NCBI GenBank assembly: GCA_020912385.1
Contig: CP087219.1
Span: 744,001-808,000 of the forward strand
Origin: Neofusicoccum parvum
Taxonomy: Eukaryota > Ascomycota > Dothideomycetes > Botryosphaeriales > Botryosphaeriaceae
DNA length: 64,000 bases
Direction of reading: 5' to 3'
Below the pieces are notes generated by a model. That model saw only the letters and a program-made list of their open reading frames with translations. It was not told the origin of the DNA and made no database searches. Below are positions 1 to 11,755 of the stretch, one piece after another (position 1 is the stretch's first letter; each line of letters starts with the position of its first letter). Position numbers and translations under genes: made by a program.

Positions 1-1387
1 GGTGCGTGTGCGTGCGTGTGCGTGGTGCTCGTGGCTGCCTGCATCGTGGGCCGGAGCGTTGTCGGACAATACACGTAGATGAGCAGGAGTCCAAGCGCGG
101 GTGGATGGGGACGCCCAGGTCCGCTAAGAGCCCCTCCGAAACCACGCTCCGCCGCGCGCCCCGGCCGCCGTGGGGGCGGGAGAGGGCACTGGCACTGGCA
201 CTGGCACTGGCAGTACGGGTTATAACAAGGGCGCCGCCCGCCCTGGTGCTGGGTCGCCCACGTGCGGGCGTGGTGATCCAGCACCGTTTGCAGACGAGCG
301 TTGCGGGAATGTGCCAGCCCTGCGCCCTGCACCCGTGGCCGCGCTGCCCTGGCCTGTCGGCAGCGAGCACGACAGCCCGCCAGAAGGGGCAGCTAGCTGT
401 CAGCCAGGCCGGCACATGCAGCTCCCCCGGCGCCGGCGCGGCCGTGGACGCTGCGCGTGCGGCTGAGACGGCGAGCCCGTGCCGGCAGCGCGGCACAGGC
501 CGTGGGCAGCGGGCAGCGGGCAGCGGAGCGCGCGCAGGGCCGGCTGGGCGGGTGGGCTGGACCGCAAGAGCCGTCGCCGTGTGCGAGCGGCCGTCCAGAT
601 AAGATTTAGATTTGGCTGCGCAGCCGCCGCGCTTCGTGCAGTGGATCGGCGGCGGCCTGAGGCAGCCAGCGCGCGGGCTATTTTGGGCGTCGCGGCGGGC
701 AGGGCGCGTGGCGGCCCAGTCGTTTCGTCACCAGCCAAGCCGACACTGGCAGCCTGCCAGCGGAGCAGCACACCTGCGCGCCGTCCCCAGCCCTCCGCCG
801 CGCTGCCTCCTCCGCCCTGCAACCTTAACGCCTCGCTGCTGTCGATAGCGGCGACGTCATTTCGCTCCCCTCATCAGCCATCGCCGCCAGCGCCGCAGCC
901 TCTGCTCCCCGCCGTGTCTGCGTGCCCGCCGAGCGAGCCCGTTGCAGGTGGTCTGGACTCGGCACCGTTCCCGCCCGCTTATCGCACGTTATCGACGCTC
1001 GTCAATTAGCCCCTAACGACGCAAAAGCCTCCCCGACCGGAGCGCGGCCCTCTGCAAGACACGACGCGCCCACCGTCGCCCTTCCGTCGATCTCGTCTCA
1101 ACCGCCTGTCATCACTCGATCCGGCGCTCGCTTCCCCGACCCGTGGCAAGCGCCCGAAGGCCCTAAAGGAGCCGTTGTTTGTACGCGCGCGCGCGCGCGT
1201 CGTCGCCCCCAACCCCAGTCGCCTCGTGCGCCGTCTCGCCCGACCGCGACGTACCAGACCCTTCGCGACACCTCAACCATCGCCATCTCCACTCCCCGAC
1301 CAAGGTCGCATCCGTCGGGCGCACAGCTGTTCCAACCGTCTCGGCCCAAAGCCCGAGTGACGGGAGGACGGCAGCCTCGCGCCCACT
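1..1387. other. Upstream region of PSY2, no gene recognised
   Basis: This is a GC-rich stretch with no protein I can recognise; open frames on both strands are compositionally biased and overlap each other. It holds a GTGCGT-type tract at 1-25, about four GGCACT units near 184-207, and a (GC)n run near 1181-1200. It probably contains the promoter and 5' leader of PSY2, whose start codon is at 1388. No promoter element is clear enough to call. Confidence 0.5.
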
Positions 1388-4313
1388 ATGGCCCTGGCCG
1401 CGCAGCCGGCAAACGATCGCAAGCGCGTCAAGGTCTACGAGCTTAAGAATGGCGACTGGTTTGACAGAGGTACCGGTTTCTGCACCGGTACCATGGTGAA
1501 TGTATGTCGTGATGCCTGCCCAAGCCGCCCCCAGTGCGCGCGCGCGCGACCCTGCTGCTGCTGCTGCTGCCGCCGCCGCCGCCGCTGCTGCTGCGCAACG
1601 TGCTGACGAGCCTTGCCACCCGCAGGATGAAGCGCGCATCTACGTCCAGTCCGAAGACGAGCCAATACGCACCCTGCTCGAGACCCGCGTCACCAAGGAT
1701 GATGGATATCAGAAGCAACAAGGTGAAACAGGAAGCTGCGGCACCAACTGGCGGATGGGACATGCTGAGAATTGCGCAGATACGCTCATCGTGTGGACTG
1801 AGCAGAATGGCACCGATATGGCGCTTAGCTTCCAGGAGGCAGAGGGCTGTGGGGCTATATGGTATGCTGTCGCGCCCGGCCAGGCCTACGGGGGTTGCTA
1901 ACCGCATTCCTAGGGACTTCGTCAGTGAGGTGCAATCCCACCTAATCTCGCTTTCAGGAGCTGGTGAGTCTCCACCCGCGCAAGCGCGTCATTTCTTCTG
2001 TGCTGACTTTGGCGCGCCAGACGATGGATTCTCAGACGACGTCATGGACATGAACCCGATCATGCTCCCCGATCCCGAGCTCGGCAACCTTCCCGACCTC
2101 GAGCAGATGATGCGCGCCGCGAACAACACGCCTCAAGGCCGCGACGCGTTGGCCAAGTTCATTGTCCAGGCCGGGTACATAACGAAGCTTGTTCCGCTCG
2201 TGGAGATGGCCGAGGATCTGGAGAGCCTGGAAGACCTGCATCGCTTGTGCAACATCATGAAGACGCTCATTCTGCTCAACGACACCGCCATCATCGAGTA
2301 TGCCGTGACTGACGAGGTCATCATTGGCGTTGTCGGAGCGCTTGAGTACGACCCTGACTTCCCGAGCCACAAGGCGAACCACAGGCAGTACCTGGCGGAC
2401 GAGTCAAGATTCAAGGAGGTTGTGAAGATTGAGGACCCGCTCATCAAGAAGAAGATCCACTACACGTACCGGCTGCAGTACCTCAAAGACGTCGTTTTAG
2501 CGCGCATTCTCGACGACCCAACTTTTTCGGTTCTGAACTCTCTTATATTCTTCCATCAGGTTGATATTGTCCAGCATCTACAGCAAAACCAGGCATTTCT
2601 GAAGGAGTTGTTCAGCATATTCACCCCGCAGGAAAACAGCACCCAGCGGAAGAAGGACGCAGTGCTGTTTATTCAGCAATGTTGCACTATTGCAAAGAGC
2701 TTGCAGGCACAAGCACGCGCGCAGCTGTACTCGAACTTTCTCAGCGGAGGTCTCTTCAACGTCATCACCTTCGCTCTCCGGCACTCGGACGCCGCCGTGC
2801 GCGTCGCAGGAACCGACATACTGGTTGCCCTGATCGACCACGACGCCATCATGATGCGCAGCCAGATCTTCAAGGCTATCAATGACAAGACTAAGCCGCT
2901 TACGGACACATTGATCGAGCTGCTTCTGGTCGAGACGGATCTGGGCGTCAAGGCACAGATGGCCGATGCCATCAAGGTGCTCCTGGATCCCAATGCCAAC
3001 ACGGCCACGATTGAGACTCTCGGTCGTGCTAACAGCGAGTTCCTCGCGAAGGTTCGGAACGGCACCACATCCGCACCCCAAACAGAATCCTTCATACAGA
3101 ATTTCTATGAGGAGTCTTCAAAGAAGCTCTTCGAACCTCTCAAGGATCTTGAGGGGCGCGACTCCAGTAGGTTGCCTTCAAGGAAGTTCTATGTTATGCC
3201 TACTAAATTTTTACAGTGGAAAACCTAACCATCCAAGAGGTGTCTCTCTACTCGCATCTGGTGGAGGTTCTCTGTTTCTTCATCCGCCAGCATTCCTTCA
3301 GGAGCAAGTACTTCGTTCTCTCAGAAGGCCTGGCGTGCCGCGTTGCACAGCTTATGGCATGTCCTGAAAAGCATCTCAAACTCACTGCGCTAAAATATTT
3401 CCGGACCTGCATCGGACTACACGACGAATTCCACAACCGTCAGATCATCAGCAACCGGCTCTTCGATCCTATTCTTAACATCGTCTTCGAGACAATGCCG
3501 CGAGACAACCTGCTTAACTCAGCATGCCTCGAACTCTTTGAGTTTGTCAAGCGCGAGAACATCAAGGTCATCATCAACCACCTCGTTGAGAATTACAGGG
3601 AGAGATTGGAGGGAATCACCTACGTGCCAACGTTCCAAAACCTCATTCTCCGATACGAGCAGTTGCATGAGCGGCCCGATACTACCGCCCACAACTCGTT
3701 TGCTAGCGACGAAACGGAGCCGGGTCGGCACCCCATGAATGGCGGCCGTCTGCAAGGCCTTCGCGACATGGATGCGGAGGAAGAAGCGTACTTCAACGGC
3801 TCCGATGATGAGGAGGAAACCACGCTGCCGTCACATTCAGGGAAGCCATTAGCAAACGGCGCTCGGCCGCTCGTCGACTATCCCGAGGATGACGAAGACT
3901 CGATGGATGTGCTCCAGGAAGGCGTTGCCAACGCAAGGCCATCCTCGGAGCAGCAAGCACAGGATTCTGCAACAGCAGCTCCACCCACGCCACCCACATC
4001 AACATCTCCGCAAGGTTCACCACCGCGGGACCAGACTCCTGTCCCGTCGACACCCCCTCCGGAAAGGCTTTCAGAAAAACGGCGTCGTGAGGAAGATGAT
4101 GAAGACGAACTCGGCAAGCTTTCGGCGAGTAGCAAGCGGCGCAGCTCCTCGGTCAGCAGTGTGGGCAGCAACGCTAGCACCACGAGCGCAAACACTGGCC
4201 TCAAGAGGAAAAAGAACGTCAGCAGTGGCAAGGATGGGCCACAAAAACCAATGGCGATCAAGATTGCCGTCAAGAGCAGTGCTAATGACGACAAGGGTGA
4301 TTCCGGCGAATGA
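1388..4313 (+). CDS. psy2: PP4 phosphatase regulatory subunit 3 (PSY2/SMEK)
   Basis: This is the regulatory subunit of protein phosphatase 4, which in yeast helps dephosphorylate DNA-damage signalling targets such as gamma-H2A and Rad53 (family knowledge). My model has six exons: 1388-1501, 1626-1722, 1780-1861, 1914-1963, 2021-3166 and 3217-4313, giving 861 residues. The N-terminal EVH1/PH-like part (about residues 8-115) reads VKVYELKNGDWFDRGTGFCTG and later ALSFQEAEGC. The SMK-1/DUF625 domain and ARM-like helices follow to about residue 640, with NIMKTLILLND and LTALKYFRTCIGLHDEF. The tail is acidic and Ser/Pro-rich, ending in Lys/Arg clusters (SEKRRREEDDEDE, LKRKKN) that look like nuclear signals. 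Introns are 50-124 nt; the fourth (1964-2020) keeps the frame open and could be retained. Length fits fungal homologues. Confidence 0.95.
1534..1593. repeat. GC and CTG/CCG microsatellite inside PSY2 intron 1
   Basis: The first intron of PSY2 (1502-1625) carries a (GC)n run at about 1534-1548. A pure triplet tract follows at 1552-1593: about six CTG, then CCG units, then CTG units. A frame through the tract would give poly-Leu/Pro or poly-Ala, but the family alignment jumps straight from the exon 1 end to GATGAAGCG at 1626, so it is intronic. Confidence 0.8.
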
Positions 4314-5194
4314 AGGGGATAGTACAGCGAGAGGAACAGTCCCGGCTTTCGGTCTTTCCTCGTTTTCTCTCCTCATGGAATACGGAACGTCGATCCAACA
4401 TGTTCGATAATCCTTTGAACGCTTTGTGCAAATCACAGCCAAAAATCACTTTTTTGCATTTACACGGTGCGAGCGGGGAAAACTTCTTCTCAGGGAAAGG
4501 GGGAAATCTGGGGAGTCAAAGAACTTCAATGAAAGTCAATCATACCATACACCATGCTGGCGCCTGGCGCTTCTTTAACGTCCTGTCTTTAACTTTCTCC
4601 ATTCTCCCTTCTTCTCTTCAGTCAAATTTCGCTTTATCGGCTCGGCGAAACGGGATGTCTGTTATAGTACGCACTAGTTTTAAGTTTGCCATTCCAGAAT
4701 CAGGGATGGACGGGATGGATTCGAGGGAGGATGGAATGGTTGCGGGCGGCGGGTGTCATGGGGTGGATACCAGGCGTTTTCTCATCCTTTCTTGATTCTC
4801 TCGCTTATTTAGCCACCAGCATCATTGCTACCATCGCTATTTCTCCTTCCTCCCCGCGCTCAACTGGGTCGGGGCCTTTCGGTGCATCTAGTCGCATCCG
4901 CGGAGGGAGAGGAAATGGGGAGGGTGACGAATGTATATCTCTAGGACGAGGGAGGGGTTATGGAAGGTTAACTTATGGTATCCTTTCTTCTTCTCCTCTC
5001 CTCTCGTGTCGGAGGGAGACATGAATACACGATGGTTTGCTTGGCTCGCATACGGTACGTGATGAGTGTGCTGCAGATTTCGTCAGACTCCTCCATCGTA
5101 GGCTCCTGCACACAGGCGAAGGCGAAGTTGAACGTCAACCATCCAAGCGCACTCCCAGGAAGCAGGCTCATACACGACCGGGGGGCATCTCAAA
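4314..5194. other. Convergent intergenic region, nothing recognised
   Basis: This is the space between the stop codons of PSY2 (+) and the rhodopsin-like gene (-). It is pyrimidine-rich in places and should hold both 3' UTRs. I saw no coding frame with family resemblance, no RNA gene and no clear hairpin terminator. Confidence 0.5.
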
Positions 5195-6601
5195 TCAAAG
5201 CTCCTGGCCCCTCCAGCCCCACCAAACCAACCTCCTCTCATCCAACTCCCTCCCCTCCTCAGACCGCATCGACTCGGTCGGCGTCGCCGACCCACCCTCC
5301 CCCCGCCGCTCCTCCCACTCCGCCACGCCCTTCAACTCCAGCTCCGCCATCCCGCGGCCGACCTCCCTCATCCCCGGCGCCGTCGACTCGCTCCCGATCG
5401 TGCGCACCGCGCCCGGCGCGCCCTCCTCGTCCCCGGCGCTCGAGCGCGACGGCGCCGGCGTCCGCTTGAAGAGCACGCGCAGCGCCGGCGCGGACGCGCA
5501 CACCAGGCCGGCGTTGGCCTCGACCAGCGTCCAGACCCAGGCGGGGCGCATAGCCCAGGGGATGTCGTAGGTGGCGTGGGCGGCGCGGCGGAGGGCGACG
5601 AGGCGGAGGACGCCGGCGAGGCAGGGGCTGTCGGAGATGTCAGCTTTCCTTTTCTCCATCTCTCTCGGGACGGAGGAGGTGGGGGGGAGAGCGGCAAGCT
5701 TACAAGATGGACACGCCCAGCAGCGCGGCCATGGCGAGCTTCCGGCGGCGCGGCACGCGCAGGTTCCAGAACAGCAGGCCGGGCAGGGCGCAGGCGAGGA
5801 AGTCCTGGGCCGCGGAGACGGCGTTGGCGGCGGCGAGGGCGGCGGCCTCGTCGGCGCAGCGGTAGCGGCCGGCGTGGGCGGCCGCCCAGGCCAGGTCGAC
5901 CTGCCGCCAGTAGGCGGCGGCGGGCGCGCAGGTGAGCGGGAGCGAGGCGGTGAAGGCGAGGACGTAGCCGCCGACGGAGAGGAGGGAGGCGTGCACGGCG
6001 TACAGGAAGGGCGTGGGCAGCGAGGCGGCGGTGAGGCGGCGGTAGAAGAGGAGGACCGAGAGCTTGGTCAGGCCGGTGCCCCAGATGTAGAGGAGGGAGG
6101 TGGCGAAGGTGAACTGGCGAGGAAGGGGTCAGTGCTGTTGTGGTTGTTGAGGGGTGGGCTTGGGTGCAGAGGCTGTACTTTGCGGAGATCGACGGCCATT
6201 GCCGGCGACATGTCCCAGATGTGTCGGTCGAAGCCATGTCTTGATGCTGCGGAAGGCGTCAGTTGAGGGGAGGTTGTGTGTGCGGGGGGCAAACTTGCTG
6301 TAGGCGATGAGGACGTTCATCGCGAGGGTGAAGATCTTGGGCTGTGAGCATGCTTCCCTCACTCCAGCGCGCTGACATGACTTACCAGGGCTGGGGTGAT
6401 GAAGACATCGTCCAACCCCGGACTACGCTGGACCCTGAGGCGTGCAATCAAACGGGTGAAGACCACAACGACGGTGAGCGCGCTCAACACGCTCGCCAGC
6501 ACCACCAGCAACCAGTCCTGCCGGACGCCGCGAGGATAGGCGTCCCGATCCGTCTGCCACGCGAGGATGAGCTCGGGCGGCGGCATCAGCGTCTTCCCCA
6601 T
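5195..6601 (-). CDS. Fungal rhodopsin-domain (PTH11-like) 7TM membrane protein
   Basis: This is a seven-helix integral membrane protein of the fungal rhodopsin family (formerly SAT4/PTH11-like). Members include surface-sensing receptors, but most are uncharacterised. The exons read on the minus strand are 6601-6386, 6341-6295, 6239-6179, 6113-5704 and 5627-5195, giving 388 residues. Helix 1 (WLLVVLASVLSALTVVVVFTRL) is followed by GLDD and a loop ending GFDRHIWDMSP, the usual Gly/His-Trp-Asp pattern of this family. Later comes FTFATSLLYIWG with KLSVLLFYRR. The C-terminal 85 residues are charged and cytoplasmic. The start at 6601 precedes PPPELILAW; a second Met lies five codons in. The second donor (GTTTGC) is weak, so the short exon 2/3 junction is the least certain part. 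No ligand can be inferred. Confidence 0.85.
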
Positions 6602-7683
6602 GGCGAAAGAAAGCGTCTCTCCGAGTCTCCCGCAGGGCCCAGCAGGCGCGCGGGGCGGATTGGGATTATAAAGTGCAGAGTCCAGAGGCCGCGGGCTGGC
6701 CAGGCCAGGCCTCCAGCTCCCCAGTGGCGGCCAGCACCGTGCCCGAAACGGCAAGCCCGGCACGCTCACCACCGTCACTTGAAACACAAACGGAGGACCG
6801 CGCAGGCCGTCCCTCTCACTCTGCACGTGGCGCAGCGGCGAACTCCTCGGCTAGGCATGTCAGCGCGATCGTCCTCTCGCGGGAGCGTGATCGTTCCTGA
6901 GGCGCAGGGCCAATGGGAAGCACTGGCAGGAAATGCCAGGATGGATGGCGCGGAGGGCCAGGAACATGCGGCCATGCAGATCGTCAACCTTAAAGTGCGG
7001 CTGCTTTCGATAGCGGAGAAGCCATGCGGTGGCGCTGCCGCTGCGCTGGTCGACCACCCTGCGGCCGAGTTCATCGTCACCCAGGTCGGCTCGGCGCCCG
7101 GATGCGTCCCGCGCCTCCCGCTTGGGCAGCCGCCTGCCGGCAACGCGCTCCAGTGCAGAACCGGCTCGGCGGCGCAGGATGGGGTTTGAGGCTTCGGAGC
7201 AGGTCGCTGGGGGCAGAAACCGCGAGTGACTGGGGCTCGCGCTTGCCAGCAGGCTAAGGCTTGCACCAGCCCACGCTAAGATGCCGCCGGCGCTGCAGTC
7301 AAAGAGAGGCGTCCCCGCGGAAGCCCCGCGGAAGCCTGCAGTGGAATCGTTATTTCCGCTTGGTTCCAGGTCGACAAGCTTTGCGGCCGTCAGTCAGTGG
7401 GCCGCGTGCGGGAACCCGATGTTCTGTCTACCTCTCCGTGCACCCAGAAACGGCATCATCCCGTGTGTTCCGTCAAGCTCTTCCGCTCTGGCGAGCACCA
7501 GGGGATGTGATATGCAGGATCGGGATCAGAAAAGGGCGCCAAGCAATGCACTCACACGTCCTCAAACCTCAATCGAAGCAAAAGGAAAAGGCTTTCATGC
7601 TCTCATAACTAGCATTCTCGTAAATAACATGACGTGAGTTCCTTCGGTATCATTCCCACCCGCAGCCTCCTCTTTCTTTTCCT
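6602..7683. other. Intergenic region upstream of the 7TM gene
   Basis: This region lies between the start of the rhodopsin-like gene and the stop of the dioxygenase gene, both on the minus strand, so it should contain the 7TM promoter and the dioxygenase 3' UTR. A long plus-strand frame from about 6344 to 7189 runs antisense through the first 7TM exons and has arginine/proline-biased composition; I do not regard it as a gene. Confidence 0.45.
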
Positions 7684-8860
7684 CTATGCCTCTGCCTCCG
7701 CCCTGGCCTTGGCCTCCTCCTCCTCCCTCGCCAGCGCCACGCGCCTCGACTCGCTCTTGGGGTCGAAGTACGGGCGCTCGCCGATGCCGACAGCGCGGTT
7801 GCCGAAGCGCGGGCCGATGTTGTCGTAGTCGAAGGTGGCGGTGTGGAAGACGCTGCGGTTGTCCCAGATGGCGATGTCGTTCTTGTTCCGCCAGCGGAAG
7901 CGCACCTGCAGCTCGTGGTTCTTGTAGACCAGGTCCAGGAACCACTTGAGCAGGTGGTCGCCCTCCTGCTTGGTCAGGCCGTTGACGGTCTTGGGGAAGG
8001 CGCCGACGGGGAAGAGGCTCTTCCAGCCGGTGACGGGGTTGGTGCGCACGACGGGGTGGGTGGCGCGCAGCACCTCGCCGACGTTGTGCGGGCTGCCGCG
8101 CGGCTTGGTGTAGACGCCGAAGCCGCCCTTGGCCGCGACGTCGTTGAAGAAGGGCGCCTCGAAGTCGGCCGTCAGCGTCTCGACGAAGCGCTGGTACGGC
8201 GCCGACAGCCGGTCGTACAGGTCGTAGCCGCTGGCCCACAGCGTGTCGCCGCCCGTGCGCGGCAGCTCGACCAGCCGCAGCGACGTGTAGTCGGCCGGCA
8301 CCGGCTCGAACTGGATGTCCGAGTGCCACTGCGCCGACTCCTGCTTCTTGTCGCTGAGCGCGAAGTGCTTGACCGGGTCGTAGTACTTCTTGCGCTGCTC
8401 CGAGCTGATCGTGCTGATCTCCGGGTCGCTGCCGCCCAGCTCGCGGTCGTCGTTCAGGATCGGGTGGATGTGCAGCGACGACGTCGACGGCTTGCCCGTG
8501 AGCTCGCCGAGCCGGTGGTTGAGCTTCTTCTGGAGCTCGTTGGTCAGGTCGTCCTGCGCCCGGAAGAAGACCACCCCGCGGCGGGAGACTGGGAAAAAGG
8601 ATGCGTGAGTACTGCTGTCTGATAGTGCCGGTCTTGGGTGGCTTACTGGTGATGGCAAGATCCCTCAGCAGCTCGTCAGAGTTGGGCGCGTTGATCCACT
8701 CCGCAAGGTTCACATCCTTGAACTCGGTGCCGATGATGGGCGTCACCTCGAACGACTCGTACTTGTCGAGAGCGCCAGAGAGCTTCAGAGGCTCCCGGTG
8801 AGGGACTTCGGACTTTGACGACGGCACGACGACCTCGTGTTCAATCGCGGAGGGAGCCAT
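7684..8860 (-). CDS. TauD/TfdA-family alpha-ketoglutarate dioxygenase (JLP1-like)
   Basis: This is a non-heme Fe(II)/alpha-ketoglutarate dioxygenase related to yeast Jlp1 and bacterial TauD, which oxidise sulfonates or taurine to release sulfite as a sulfur source. There are two exons, 8860-8647 and 8588-7684, giving 372 residues. The iron ligands are visible: H160 and D162 in QWHSDIQFE and H320 in SVFHTATFDYD, with a downstream Arg near 332 that would bind the co-substrate carboxylate. GGDTLWAS, the conserved loop after the first motif, is present. The start at 8860 gives MAPSAIEHEVV; the only intron falls after DLAIT. A CACGTG box at 9028-9033, about 170 bp upstream, is the kind of site used by sulfur regulators, but that is a guess. 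Substrate cannot be set from sequence. Confidence 0.92.
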
Positions 8861-10962
8861 GGTGGAAGCTTCTGGATGTTGGAAAACAGAGGAGACCTGG
8901 GAATTAGTTCTGAAAAACGACTTGAAGGATGCCTGGAGCGGGTAAGATATATACTCGACGTCCAGACAAGCCTCATGGGATTGTTGTCGCAGGAACAAAT
9001 CGCATCACTATGGATAAGTCGGCATCTCACGTGGCATGACGACAAACGAGGCTGGGTTGATAAAAGACGCAATTGGCAGCCAGAGCGTGCATCCGCGTCC
9101 CGGGCATGTGGGCGGTACAAAGCGGGGAACGCATGGTGCGGGAGTAACTGAGAGCGGGCTGATAAACGCACTGTCGCGATGAGATCAGCCTATGGCATGC
9201 ATCTGCACAAACTCGGCGGGGGCTGTGCATTGGGGAATGGACAATTGGGGCTTGCGATTTGCAATGCGGCAGCGTGTTAAACTGGATACTGCCGGGCTGC
9301 TATTCGTCAGTGTTGTGGTGGTGTCGCTGTTCTTGGCGTTTTCGGCTGTTATTGTGTGATCGGAGTATTCGATGGCGTCTTGCGTGCCCTCTGCCCACCC
9401 TTCGGACCCTCGCGTTTTAGGCCCTCCCGCCTTGAAGTCAGATCGTGCCAGTCGCCATTGGGCAACACTGCCGGGTCGGAGTTGAAGAATGCCGATTCTT
9501 CACGGCCCTTGGTCGTTGTTTAATGGCCGCCCTTAAAGCCGAACCGCATCGGCATACACCTTCTCGAGCTCCAACGCTTGCGTGGCCATGCATACTGCTT
9601 TGTGAAAGCTCGTTGTCAGTTTTCGCAGACCGCCAGGCCAAAGAAGGAAGCAACTTTGTTCTTCGACCATCCAGAGAAATACTGACCTTCTCGTCCATGT
9701 TCTCTCTGCCACTATCCAGCGGAACCACAGCCGCATTCGCATTAGCAAGATGCGTGGAACAGGATCTTATCACGATATGATCCCCCAACTGCTCTTAATT
9801 TCCAATCATCGGACTTATCGTTCGCCAAGACCATTTTCCAGGTTCACATGCACCTTCCATGGCCCACGCCTTCATGTGCCCTCTGCTCACAGACAGACTT
9901 GGCACATAAAACTGCCCTTCAGGTCTTCATCTTTTCTGTCGACCTGCCATGCCCAACGCTTATTTCACACAGCTCGATGAGCAGGAAAATTAAGAGGATG
10001 ATCTCCTTCTGCACTTGTCTGGCCTGCACTGCGATGCTGCGGATCAACGTCGCGAAGAAGTTCACTCGTGCTTCCCGTTGCTTGTCCTTCTGTCGATTAA
10101 TCTTGTGGACAGGCTCAACCGTCTTTGCTGCTGGCTGGCCTTCTGCGGTTGACGCCGTCCTGCAGGACATTTTTGCGAGACAGTGAGGGCCATCATGGGT
10201 GCTCATTGCTGGTCAAAGTCGGTCTGATCCTGAAAGAGCAGCTTTCCTTGGCGATGGCATATGGAAGCGGGTGATTAACGGACAGGATTAGCGCTAGTCA
10301 TTGACGGTCATTACGTGGAAGATGATGAAGGTACGCGTCAGAAAAGGATGACGCGGTTTAGTATGGAGGGAAGTGAAAAGCGGCAGTGTGCAAGGGAAGT
10401 GTTTGACTAAGATGAAGTTTAAGGAAGAGACCATAGTCCACACCAGAGGTATTTCACTACTTCCCAGTGCGTGCTGTGAACCAACCCACCATGATGCTGT
10501 TGTCTCAATTCCATCAGCAACCACTTACCGCAGTCTGCATAATTTAGCCTGACTCTGTTGTTCCTGGCGTCTTCCTGTATCGGTCCGTTCTCAGTAGGAA
10601 TGCCGTCCAGCCTATACAATGCGGACGGTCGAGTTGAAATTTTACACTGGCTATTCGTGACGCACTGCCGTCGAAGTAGTCGCAATTACTACTTCCAGGG
10701 TCATGAGGCCAGAAGAACGAACAGTGTGTCCAGTAGAAGTGGCTTGAAGACGAATTCTGCTGGAAGGCGGCGTGTCTTCCAAGGAAACCGGGGTCTCTGA
10801 GGGCTTGTGGAGTCTGTCTCCAACCACACCATTGCCATGGCTTCCACAAGACACCCCGCTCTCCAGGACATTCTGAGCACGCACGTACTCGTATTGCGGT
10901 CCGAGAGTCTCGGTCCGATTTCCTAAAAAGGAAATAAATGGGTCCACAACACCGCGCTGGAC
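8861..10962. other. Long intergenic region, no confident gene
   Basis: Two kilobases upstream of the dioxygenase hold only frames of about 95-150 codons without family resemblance. One minus-strand frame at 9919-10206 contains a charged stretch followed by a hydrophobic segment (EIILLIFLLIELCE). Another, at 9438-9788, has a possible intron with a GTCAGT donor. Either might be an exon or fragment of an unknown gene, but I cannot connect them into a model. A CACGTG site lies at 9028-9033. Confidence 0.35.
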
Positions 10963-10972
10963 AAAAAAAAAA
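10963..10972 (-). terminator. Pol III T-run terminator of the 5S gene
   Basis: Ten consecutive A residues on the plus strand are a T10 run on the minus strand, exactly at the 3' end of the 5S rRNA sequence. This is the standard RNA polymerase III stop signal. Confidence 0.85.
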
Positions 10973-11090
10973 CGTACAACAGCCGGGATTCCCCAATGGT
11001 CACCCACTTGAGTACTAATCGGCCGGTTCGCAGCTTGAGTACGGCTGAGCGGACGGGAAGCCCTAGATTCTGCGACCTGTGGTCGTACGT
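10972..11090 (-). rRNA. 5S ribosomal RNA
   Basis: The minus strand reads ACGTACGACC at the 5' end and GTTGTACGT at the 3' end, and these pair over nine positions as helix I. The interior has the conserved GGGCTTCCCGTCCGCTCAGC block, then GCCGTACTCAAGC and AGTGGGTGACC (internal control region), then GGGAATCCCGGC. Length is 119 nt, normal for fungal 5S. A TATA-like box upstream and a T10 run downstream suggest it is transcribed. It stands alone rather than inside an rDNA repeat, as in other Pezizomycotina where 5S genes are dispersed. It differs at several positions from the common filamentous-fungal 5S, mostly around CTGCGAACCGGCCGATTAGTACTC, so it may be a minor sequence type. Confidence 0.9.
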
Positions 11091-11114
11091 GGTGGTTGGA
11101 GTTGGTGGTAAAGG

Positions 11115-11120
11115 TTATCT
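11115..11120 (-). promoter_or_regulatory. TATA-like box of the 5S rRNA gene
   Basis: The minus strand has TAGATA at about -25 to -30 from the 5S start at 11090. Neurospora 5S genes are known to need a TATA element near -29 as well as internal elements, so the position fits; the sequence itself is only an approximate match. Confidence 0.45.
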
Positions 11121-11755
11121 ACAGAGAGGTGCGCAGGGGAACAACTAACCGTCTCCGACCATGTCCAGACCACCCCAACCATCTCAGTGTCAATACTCCA
11201 GGCCATTGGCGGGTCCGTAGCATGCGTTCAATCTGTAAGGTATATCATACGATGGCTGATGGTGGGACGGGGCACAAAGTGCCGGGGGTGCGTATAGCGG
11301 CACACTTGCCACCACTCGCGCGGCGGAAGAGACCGGCCAAAGCGCTCTTGCAACTATGCCAGACGGTCGTATGCTTCGTAAAGGAATAAAGACAATATAG
11401 TATTGCGACCCTGCCTTTGTGCGGAGAGTAAAACTAGCCAGGGCCGAGATCAATATCTGCCGAGGCTTGTGGTTTGTAAAGTGGCGCAGGCCGAGGACAG
11501 CTGCGGGTTGCCGGGCAAGCGAGGTACTAGCGACACCGAAGGTATGTCTGTTGTTATACAGCAGTGGGTTGCAAGTGGGATGTTGATGGACAAGTTGCGG
11601 CGAGAAAGAAGTGCGAGGGCGGGACGGCAGCGCTTGCCCAATCCGGCCTGGCGCCATCCATAAATTCCCCGCCGCGGTGAGATCATCACTTTGCACCCAA
11701 ACAACCATCTCGCCAGGACCCATTGAGAGGTGCTGACCCAGAGAGAATCCTTCCA
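11121..11755. other. Intergenic region between the 5S and NAD(P)-binding genes
   Basis: No gene is recognised. The region should contain the promoter and 5' leader of the gene starting at 11756. No distinctive motif was seen. Confidence 0.4.

Noticed and set aside
6344..7189. Plus-strand frame of 281 codons
   Set aside because: It runs antisense through the first exons of the rhodopsin-like gene and has Arg/Pro-biased shadow composition.
7595..8998. Minus-strand frame of 467 codons over the dioxygenase
   Set aside because: It crosses the dioxygenase intron and then follows the wrong frame; only its first part matches exon 1. The two-exon model restores the Fe-binding motifs.
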